Below are positions 55,680 to 64,000 of a stretch of 64,000 bases of DNA, in pieces. Origin of the DNA: Adiantum capillus-veneris (Eukaryota > Streptophyta > Polypodiopsida > Polypodiales > Pteridaceae); assembly GCA_014529385.2 (NCBI GenBank), contig CM043969.1, forward strand, positions 25,067,946 to 25,131,945, written 5' to 3'. The position numbers and the translations under genes were made by a program. The notes beneath the pieces were generated by a model. It was not told the origin of the DNA. It saw only the letters and a list, made by a program, of their open reading frames with translations, and did not search any database. Positions within the stretch are counted from its first letter, which is position 1, and the number at the start of each line of letters is the position of its first letter.

Positions 55680-56600
55680 CTAAACTAGAGGCTTGAACTT
55701 AAGTTCAAGACTCTACCTCAAAGGATAGCTTAACATCTATTTTGATGGATAGAGACTCGTACACTATCCTCCTCTAGGTAGAGGCTCGAACTTAAGTTCG
55801 AGCCTTGACCTCATAGGCTAGAGCTTAACGTCTATTTTGATGGATAGAAACTCATATGCTATTTTCCTCTAGGTAGAAGCTCGAACTTAAGTTTGAGCCT
55901 TGACCTCATAGGCTAGAGCTTAACGGCTATTTTGATGGATAGAGACTCGTATGCTATTTTCCTCTAGGTAGAGGCCCGAACTTAAGTTCGAGCCTTGACC
56001 TCATAGGCTAGAGCTTAACGTCTATTTTGAGGAATAGACTCTCAAATAGTATCCTCCTCTAGGAAGAGGCTCGAGCTCGAACTCAAGTTCGAGCCTTGAC
56101 CTCATAGGCTAGAGCGTTAAGTCTATTTTGAGGAATAGACTCTCAAATAGTATCCTCCTTTGGGAAGAGGCTCGAGTTTAAGTTCAAGCATCTACCTCAA
56201 AGGCTAGAGCTTAGCATCTATTTTGAGGGATAGAGGCTCAAATGATATCCTCCTTTGAGATATAGTTAAGATCGAGCCTCTAGTTTTGAGGTGGCCTCTT
56301 TGTGGTGGCCACATCTCACCCCAAATGTTTATTTTGAGCCTCTCAAGTAAATGCACAGAACATGCTCGTTTCCAAGAGGCAACCCTTGAGGTAGAAGTTC
56401 GAGCCTCTACCTCAGAGGCTAGAGCTTAACATCCATTTTGAGGGGCAGAGGCTCAAATGTTATCCTCCTCTGAGATATATAGCCTCAAACTTCTACCTTT
56501 GACGTGGCGTCTCTGTGGTGGCCACAACTCACCCAAATGTTAAGTTTGAGCCTCTTAGATAAATGCTCACAAGCCTCTACTACGTAGATTAAGGGATGAA
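55680..56600. repeat. Tandem repeats carrying a perfect 20-bp palindrome
   Basis: Six to eight imperfect ~95-100-bp units. Each has a segment like GCTCGAACTTAAGTTCGAGC (self-complementary), CTTGACCTCATAGGCTAGAG, CTTAACGTCTATTTTGA and TCCTCCTCTAGG. Later units (56270-56560) are shortened and diverged. Confidence 0.75.
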
Positions 56601-57639
56601 CTTAGGCTCAAGTGTGTATATCAATGGGAGCCTCTTGGTAATGGACACGTCGCACCCAAAAGGTGGTTGAGTTCTAATTTTTGAGATAGATGCTCACAAT
56701 TTACCTCAAAGACTACCTCATAGTAAATGCGTGCAGTTTTCTCGAAAAGATCTTATAGCCTTATCCTCTGAAGTAGCAACTAGAACCCCATGCTTCTTTT
56801 ACCTAGAAAGGGTAGCTAGGCTCAACTTTAAGTTTGTGCCTCATGTTACATGTTAAACCTTATTTTCCTTTGAGGATTTCATGACAACAATCTTGTGTGG
56901 AGTTTGTCTTTGGATGTGACATTTGTTCGATAGTAGGCTATGCCTTTTCACTTTAAAAATACAAACACCATGTTGGATTAAAAAGAAAACAAATGTCTAA
57001 AGGATATTTTAAGCAAGAGCTTAATAAAAATCTTATATCTTCAATTTCATGAAACTTCATAGAATTGATTCTCATCATTTGTTTTAGTCTTAGGTAAAAT
57101 TTACCCTTCCTGTTGAGCTAGAACATGAAACCTGACCTAAGTTTTAAGTTTTTATTGACCTTTATTTACAAACTTATGATACTGCTTATGGTCACTATCT
57201 CTTATATTTGTTTCAAACTCATGTTGAAAGCTCTTTGCAATCAATCAACACAAAACTGCAAGAAAAAGAGAACATCGTGGCAAGAAGATGATTAGACATT
57301 AGAAGGTGTTTTCATTCTTCCAATAAATGTTAAGCCTTAATACCTTTTTAAAAATATGCAAGAACATGCAATGGAAACTTAGAGTGAAACATCTTTTTCT
57401 TATAAGCAATAAAAAAATTTGGGACTTGAATAAGTCTCAAATTTCCTAAATAGCTCTTATATGTAGTTGGTGCCACATACAAACTCAACACTTCAGTCTA
57501 CACTCGATTGATTGCTAGCCAATCGATTTGCTTCTTGATTCTAATCTCTTCTAATATGTTTGAACTGCAATTATTCAAAAAATTGCAATAGTTTTTTTAT
57601 GAAAAAAAACCAATTCTTGAGAGAATCCCTTTTTATTTT
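56601..57639. other. AT-rich region without recognised features
   Basis: No ORF, repeat or RNA gene could be supported. The first 200 bp carry weak echoes of the repeat unit to the left. Confidence 0.4.
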
Positions 57640-58112
57640 CCATTGACCCAAAAGCTACTTTATAACTAGAAGAGAATCACCCTAACCACCAACCTAGAAA
57701 TGCCAAACTCCACACATTTCTTGAGCCCCAAGTGAAGTGTCAGCTACTCCGCTACATTATTTGTGTGGACATCTTCCAAACCACAGGCCCTTGAGAAAAT
57801 TACCGTACCTTGGGGATCCTGAATAATCACCTCTTCCTGCTTTCTGCACAACTCTCCTATAAGCACCATCAAACCACATGGTAAAATCTTCCTTCAAGTC
57901 CGATTCTCTGTAGCATCTTCTTTCACCACTATTGAATAGATGGGCAGGTCCGCTTCCTTGCTCAGCAAAACGTTCACCAAATGTGATCTACTCATGTGAT
58001 AAATCTTGAACTCGAATTCGAACTCTTGCAACTCAAGTACCCATTTTCTTATCCTTCTCCGTGGCTGGAGATGAAGCACCACTTCATGCAACAAATTGTT
58101 AGAGATGAGCAC
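57640..58112 (-). pseudogene. Decayed RNase H (dual type) of an old gypsy element
   Basis: On the minus strand, VLISNNLLHEVV...RIRKWVLELQEFEFEFK matches VILTEKNLFPWV...RISKWIMKLQEFQYSFK of element C. After frameshifts, TMWFDGAYRRVVQKAGRG and NNVAE.LTLHLGLKKCVEFGISRLVV match the archaeal-type RNase H (LFFDGAFRRATGKAGGG; NNEAEYDTLLHGL). Element H's LTR cuts it at 58112. Confidence 0.75.
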
Positions 58113-58115
58113 TAT

Positions 58116-58899
58116 TGGTCATCATAGCATAGCGCACAACCCATCGACATAATGTCAATCCGGTGGATCGGAACCCGGCTAGTGCATGGAGGCATGGATG
58201 CACCTAATGTGACGGATGAGGACTCTAGGAAGAGGGGTAAAGCAAGAGAGGAGAAGAGGGAAAGCCGATGAAGCAATATCTATACACACACACTCTCAAT
58301 CTACACTCTAACTCTCTAATCATGGAGACAATGGTGTATCCATTTGCTCTTATGTCAAGCACACACTCTAATCACACATTAAGCATACACAAAGAAGCCT
58401 ACTGAGAGAAATGTATGCAGCCCACGTACACACACTCTAATCTAGCACACATGTGAAGCAAGAATGCTCAAACAAGAGGGAAAACTTGAGAGAGAAGAGA
58501 AGATTAACACTAATCATACACCATTAACACACATAAGCTTGAAAGACAAGATAAAGTAGAGAGAACTTAGCTTCCATTAATCCCAATGAATACTACATAT
58601 GATGTGGAAGATCCAAGATCCATAACCACTCCTCTTCTTCTTCTCCACACTCCCTCACACTCTCTTCTCTAAGAATGCCCTTTCACATCTTGTGAATTGA
58701 CTTATATACAAGGGCTTTTAAAAATGGGCGGCCGGCCAAGAAATTGTATAACATGCTGCAGGTATCTAGGCTCATCTAATCATCAATGTATAACTTGGAA
58801 CCCACCGTGGAGCCCGTAAATACAAAAAATATATGCATACACATATGTGTACACACCAATGGAAGCATAATGCATGTCGTTGACGCTCGCCCGTCAACA
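58116..58899 (-). repeat. 3' LTR of element H (784 bp)
   Basis: On the minus strand it starts TGTTGACGG after a polypurine tract (CGGAAGGGGAGAG at 58900-58912) and ends ATGACCA. TATA at 58704-58709. Its first bases and the ATTGACATTATGT near its end match the LTR of E. The left edge is set by CA and by the resumption of the RNase H frame. Confidence 0.6.
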
Positions 58900-58912
58900 C
58901 TCTCCCCTTCCG

Positions 58913-60111
58913 AAGCTTTGTCGTCCCTGACAAAGCCATGTCGTGGTAGATGCTTGAGAAAGAATGTACCTACCAAAATAAAAAGGTGGATGAGGTAGCA
59001 AGCTCAAATATATGGTGATAAGGCATAAGGAAAAGGCAAAGCACATGCAGTAATGAGTAAATGCAAAGAATTATGAAATGTTACACTGCCATTAAGAAAA
59101 AATAAATTGCACTTGTGCTGAAATTAATTAATCAAGAGTTTTGGGCTTATGAATGAGTCTATCAATTAGTTAGCTACGACTAAGGGTTAAAACATTTACT
59201 CTAGTACTAGCTAAGTTAGTAAATTTATCCCAATGCAAGATTCCCTAATTATATATGTCATAGATTAGCTAACTAACTCTCACAACTCGAAACAAAAGCT
59301 TGAATTTGTTTTACTTGAAGCTCAATGGAAGTCTTTCTCATTTTATTTTTCTTGCTTTTCATTTGTTATTTTTTACATTTTGCAAAATCATTTGACGTGT
59401 GTGCTTATTTGTATACCCAGGGATTTTTGCTTCTCAAAGAAAAGCACCCACACTGGGAACCTCTAGGACTCTAGTACCATAGGCAATACATCTGCATGAA
59501 GCACCAAATCAAATCTAGGATTTCTCTTCCAGCTTAAGCTTTTACACTTGTGGCACTTTTGTTTTTCTTCTATTTCTTTTGTATTTTCACTAGTTTTCTT
59601 TGTTGTTTGGGTGAAAAAGCCTCTCTATGCTTAAAACACTCCTAAGGTTTCAAACACTCAAATAATTTTACCAACTAGGACTAGTAGTCAAGTAAATGAG
59701 TTAACCTAAAGTCACGGCCTCCTAACCTCAAGACTCATCAATAAAACTAAACTCTAAGTCAATTAACTAAAGAAAGGACAAGTTTATACATCTTTAATGG
59801 CAAATAACAAAACATAATTGAATGCACTTAATCAAACCAAGAAGAAGCCACAATCAACAAATATAAATGTACAAAACCATATAGCATAGGAAGGAGTGTA
59901 CCTGTGCATGGGCTCGATGAAGAGGTCGATGTCATGGAAGCTCCTCGTGTCTAGAGATACATCATGTCTACATGGTCGTCCAATCTCCATGGGCAAGCTA
60001 ATGTCTGTCTACATGCTGCATCAAAAGATCAACAAAAGCACTGTACCTCCAAGAGGTATGTCAGCAGCAAGATAAAATATCAAAAGTAACAGAATAATAA
60101 AATAAAACATC
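58913..60111 (-). other. 3' non-coding region of element H
   Basis: No gene. It contains the conserved block at 59400-59580 shared with element A, in the sense direction of H. Confidence 0.45.
59400..59580 (-). other. Second copy of the conserved non-coding block
   Basis: On the minus strand: AAGCTGGAAGAGAAATCC, CCTATGGTACTAGAG, CCTAGAGGTTCCCAGTGTGG and a GCTTTTC/GAGAAGC hairpin. See 44090-44260. Confidence 0.6.
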
Positions 60112-60190
60112 TAAGATAAGGTCTAAAACCTGGATATCCAGAGGGAAAAAACCCAAAAGGGAAAAAAGTGCCTCTGGTATATGTACATAA
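60112..60190 (-). other. Second copy of the pyrimidine-rich block
   Basis: On the minus strand: ACCAGAGGCAC, T and C runs, then ATCCAGGTTTTAGACC. See 8964-9023. Confidence 0.45.
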
Positions 60191-60717
60191 ATCTAGTGCA
60201 CATATCATCTCAAATCTCATGCAACTAGGAGTCAAGAGAGAGCTCTCACCATGAAGCATGATCTGCAATCTCTTAGATCGATCTCTAATAGTCAAGGGCT
60301 GGCTAACACCTAGCTCCATATGTAAAGTCTGCTCAACAGCACAAGGAATGGTCGTAGGGTGGACATCAGCCTCTACTAGAATAGTCTGTGGAAGGCTCTT
60401 CAGTAGCCAAATATGCAATGCTCGCGCTCTCGTAGGGATGTCAGTCTGAGCTCTCCTAGCGTGTCTACGTGTGCATCTAGCTCTAGGACATACTATATGC
60501 TGTGAATGTACCGACCTCTATAGGGGTAGTCTCATCTCTCGACATCTGGCTCATGGAGGTCTCGCTCTAGGGTATGATCTTGTATGCGCTGGGTGTGCTA
60601 CCTCTCGTGGCCTAGGTACCCAAACATGTCTTTGTCCCTCAAAGTAATCATGTGCCTCAAGTGACCGTCTAGATGTGAGCCAACCATGTGAAAGTCCGTC
60701 GTCGATCATATGGCTCT
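60191..60717 (-). other. Tail of element H, broken frames
   Basis: Minus-strand frames such as 60418-60080 are short and end in the pyrimidine-rich block. No domain is recognised. Confidence 0.3.
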
Positions 60718-61951
60718 TTAGAAATATGATCGTTTCATCACAAGGTAGCAATCTAGCATGTATCTCGTCACACAGGGAACAAATACATGTTGGGTTTTCC
60801 TAGAAGCTCTACGTGGAGAGCTACGTGCCTGATCTATCGTGTGTCGCTCCGCAGTGGAACTACTCATCCTCATAGAGCCTCTTCCTAGAGAAGGCTCTAC
60901 ACATGGCTGAGATGCCTGTGTACGTGGTCTCCAAACAAGTCTAGCAGGCTCTATCATATCCCTACATAGGGTGTCAGTAGAGTTCACTCTAGTCCGTGTA
61001 CGTCCATGTATCTGTGGTGTAACCTCTATCTCTGTGGTGTCAGTAATGTGGTCTCTAGGAACTTGATCTAGAAAAGTACGGCTCGTGGCTGGTCTCCGCT
61101 CAATCGGGTGATCTGATCGTGAATCGGCACTCGTAGATGGCACTAGGGAAACATCTATATGTGGTGGCTTCTCTTTCTGTGACTCACAAGCTATGACACC
61201 GCTATGCAAGCTAAAAGAGTGGGATAGCGATGTTGTCGGCTCTGCATCTTCTCTCATAGGGGGATCTACTCTTGTAGATGGCTCTAGCTCGACAGCTATC
61301 TCTAAGGGCCTCTGTGAGGTCGGCAGATCTAAACAAGGATGCTCAAGGGTAGCTAGAATCTTATCTATAACAAAGCCATCGGAGTCACTCACTCTATGAC
61401 TCTGTGGAGTGGTCTCATCTATAACAAAGCCATCGGAGTCACTCACTCTATGACTCTGTGAGATCTCTCGTTGTGTGCTGGAAGTCTCATGGATAAGTGT
61501 GGTAGGTGGTGTAGGCTCCCTAATAATACTCTGACTGGGCTCTAGTCTCAGGGGCTCTACCTGTGGTGGCAGGCTAGGTGCTAGAGCTATCTCTCGTGGC
61601 ACAGTATCATCCTCATCTGGCATCTCCCAAGGTGGTAGAATACGACGTGACAAAAGAAGCCTAGGAGGTGATCTCTCTAGTGGTGTCTCTCGAGGACTCG
61701 AAGCTCTCGGTAGTTGTGGAGCTAGCGTGGTCGTCGTGGGTAAACATAAATCATCAAGTCTAATTAAGTCGAGGGAGTAGGGTAGACCTATAGTCAAAAC
61801 ATATACTGCATGATCGACATCCCTATAAACTCGCTCACGTGGATCTCCTATCAAATATGCAAGAAGGCGGGCTGAAGGATCTCCGGATCCACCACTTGTC
61901 AGGCATCTGTACCTACGAACAAGTTCATCTAGATAGGTCACGGTGTCATGC
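60718..61951 (-). CDS. Unknown Pro/Ser/Glu-rich ORF (~410 aa) of element H
   Basis: An open frame on the minus strand, entering from the LTR at 61952. The first part is structured (TYLDELVRRYR, ARLLAYLIGDPRERVYRDVDHAVYVLTIGLPYSLDLIRLDDL). The remainder is disordered, Pro/Ser/Arg/Glu-rich. An 18-residue unit containing QSHRVSDSDGFVID occurs twice in tandem (54-nt duplication near 61370-61460). It was cut at its 5' end by insertion of the next element, so the true start is lost. It may be a gag or captured-gene fragment; I do not recognise it. Confidence 0.4.
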
Positions 61952-63028
61952 TGTGACATGTACATAGTGGGAACACATGCTACAAGAGTTATCTTGTAAC
62001 TTTTTAGATACATAATTATATTTCCTATAATGTACATATGCATATGTAAGTATAAAAATAGGCTTTCTATCTCATCTTATTATTTATCTCAAGAGTAATG
62101 TATTCTCACTTTACCATCAAAAAATACTATGGAAAAAGTGTCAATAGCTCCGCCTCTTTAACTTGGGGCAAAAAGCATTGATTCTTTATTTCTACTATTT
62201 CATTATCATCTCACACCCTAGCTAGATCCTATATCTAGGGTAAACTCCAATATATATATATATTCTATGTATTTTTTATACTTTTCTTATATTTCTTTTT
62301 AAATAGCTACTATGAGAGAATCAAATCCTAGTGGGACACTAGGTGGCATGATTTCAAAAATACACTTATTTTAATGCATTATTGCAAGCATGGTTACAAA
62401 ACTTTGTCAAGGAGAAATGTCATGCTTTCATATGGCATGAGGTGTCCTTGGGAATTAAATGAAAGTCAAGGCTAAGGAGACCACATGAAGACTTTTGCTG
62501 CCATAAATGGATCCTATTTTGATGAATTTTTTACACAAGGTTCCAATCCAAATTGGAGAATGATTTTAAAATGAAAATCGTAGCTAATGAGCTGAAGTTT
62601 CTGCCCATATTTTTATTTTTTTATTTGGAGCTACGGTTGAGGAGATATGATCAAAATACTGGACCCCAGTCTGCCCACATCATGCAGGGACAGCTCATTT
62701 CCAACTTTTCCAATTCCTGTTCACACTGGCTCCTCTCTTCTTGTGTAAACCCTTGTGGGTTCCCTTCACCTATAAAAGGGGACCTCTTCTTCCTTGGAAG
62801 GAACTCAAGCATTCAAGCCATTGATGAGAGGAATTCTCGAAGGAGTGAGTAGTAATGCCTAATTGTACTTAGCCATTAACATAAGCCCAAGCCTACACTT
62901 TCTCCTAGAGGGAGACTAGCCATTCTTGCAACAAGCTAACCTTGGAAGATCAACTCTAATCAAAGAAGGTCTTGCACTTGGTGTATCAATCAAAGTGGAA
63001 TTATCCACTCTTCTTCTCTCTCCCATCA
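61952..63028 (+). repeat. Second copy of element 1's 5' LTR
   Basis: TGTGACATG...CCATCA, nearly identical to 216-1290, same strand, TATA box 62771-62777, primer site at 63033. The 5' flank is CATGC. It inserted into the frame of element H. Confidence 0.65.
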
Positions 63029-63032
63029 ATAA

Positions 63033-63050
63033 TGGTGCCGAAGGGTTTCA
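63033..63050 (+). other. Candidate primer binding site, second copy
   Basis: TGGTGCCGAAGGG at the same distance from the LTR end as at 1295. Confidence 0.4.
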
Positions 63051-63320
63051 AGTAAGATGTGTTCTACATTGATGTTTTCTTGATTTCTTGTTGTTTTCAT
63101 TTTCATCTCTAATCCAACATATATATATGTATTTAATCTCATCTCCTTAACCAAACCTATCTCTCTCATTCTTAGTAATTCATCCTCTCTAGGTTCTCTT
63201 TGCTACAGGTACATCTCTCCCCGCAGTATCCTTATTGCTTAGGGCAAGAATAGGGCTTGGGAGGGAAACTTCTCATCTCTTCACTTCTCTCATATCTACA
63301 TTTCTCACATACTATCCTAG

Positions 63321-63539
63321 ATGAATAACCCACATGATGATCATTTCTATCGCTTTCACTCTGTACGATCTATTAGAATTAACGTATGGATTAGCCGTAA
63401 AATACACTTTCAACAACGTATAGTGTTTCTCTTCGGCCCTGAAAGGCTCAATGAAATACTTCTATCGCCAGATCCCATCATACTACCTCTCATAGAATAT
63501 AATTTCTCTTTTGATGTAAGCGTAGTTATCTTGCTATGA
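63321..63539 (+). CDS. Small leader ORF a, second copy (72 aa)
   Basis: Differs from 1599-1817 at three residues (N8H, Q16R, D59E). The frame is intact and overlaps ORF b by ATGA as in the first copy. Confidence 0.65.
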   Translation: MNNPHDDHFYRFHSVRSIRINVWISRKIHFQQRIVFLFGPERLNEILLSPDPIILPLIEYNFSFDVSVVILL

Positions 63540-63748
63540 ACCAAGAGGATTTGTACACACAATTAATCCCAATCACTAGACAAAATATATATATTATGGT
63601 AAGCACAAAACTACAATTCCAAAGAACAATTCGTAGCCTATTTGGTCAGCCAAGATTGAATGCCATTAACTCATCCATTAACCTTTTCATATTACCCATG
63701 ATACGCTATGACCATAGCTTTGATGTTTTCATCTTCGTATTGTTTTGA
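63536..63748 (+). CDS. Small leader ORF b, second copy (70 aa)
   Basis: Differs from 1814-2026 at about five residues, none in the conserved FQR, LFG, RL or Y..S.DV positions. Frame intact. Confidence 0.65.
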   Translation: MNQEDLYTQLIPITRQNIYIMVSTKLQFQRTIRSLFGQPRLNAINSSINLFILPMIRYDHSFDVFIFVLF

Positions 63749-64000
63749 CATTCTCTTTTGCGTTCTTCCTTTGTGTGTGTGAATGCAAGAGAGAAAGAGT
63801 GAGTCTTCTTTGGTTGAACTTCTTTCCAAACCCTAGTCTTCATGGCATCTATGGTTTAACTCCTTCATATAGTTTTTGTTGAGTTCTCTCACAAACTCTC
63901 ACAGCCATAAGCCCGGTGCTTTCCTGGCAAGACCACAAATTTCTCGACAACGGTCTGCTCAACTCTCTGAAGCTCCACTAGCCTAGGATGTGTCTGTTTG
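63749..64000 (+). other. Leader of the second element-1 copy, cut by window edge
   Basis: Matches 2027-2260 with a small insertion after 63950. The gag of this copy should begin about 500 bp beyond the window. Confidence 0.5.

Overview
This is a gene-poor, repeat-dense stretch of nuclear DNA from a land plant with a large genome. I find no intact host gene. Almost everything assignable is a transposable element: Ty3/gypsy retrotransposons with plant-type gag, DGG-type protease, RT, one or two RNase H domains and integrase; copia-like remnants; and one large intron-containing DNA transposon flanked by TTAA. The single host-derived coding piece is a broken fragment of a DEAD-box helicase. The transposase style, as I remember it, suggests a seed-free plant such as a fern, lycophyte or moss, but I cannot confirm this.

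Layout. 216-8003 (+): the 5' LTR, leader, gag, protease and WIPK-repeat region of a non-autonomous gypsy element ('element 1') with no RT or integrase. 8004-10832 (+): the 3' end of element E, carrying the helicase fragment and a 955-bp 3' LTR. 10833-15086 (-): remnant F, with a tandem-repeat field, a gag fragment, an initiator-Met-type primer site and a 5' LTR. 15105-25428: a DNA transposon with three genes (transposase +, FCP1-like HAD phosphatase -, RING/coiled-coil protein -) and introns packed with ACCACTT/AAGTGGT motifs. 25434-35042 (-): autonomous gypsy element A. 35043-41410 (-): dual-RNase-H gypsy element C. 41411-43776 (+): fragment G, with a second protease, WIPK repeats and an LTR that contains its own ORF. 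43777-45332 (+): the 3' end and 3' LTR of A. 45333-48105 (+): the last codons of C's pol and its 2.56-kb 3' LTR. 48600-50130 (+): decayed gag. 52080-58112 (-): decayed integrase and RNase H separated by repeat fields. 58116-61951 (-): 3' part of element H. 61952-64000 (+): a second copy of element 1's LTR and leader, cut by the window edge.

Relations between parts. Element A sits inside the last codons of C's pol. In element orientation its two LTRs have the same 5-bp flank (gagtc), and C's reading frame continues exactly across that site. The two halves nevertheless lie on opposite strands, so an inversion (or an assembly error) has a breakpoint at 41410/41411. A pair of paralogous ~70-residue ORFs lies between LTR and gag in two unrelated element families (three loci). 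Its protein sequence is conserved where the flanking DNA is not. This pair and the three-gene TTAA transposon are the most likely novel systems here. Nearly all long frames carry single in-frame stops, mostly explained by C-to-T transitions, so the elements are recently active but decaying copies.
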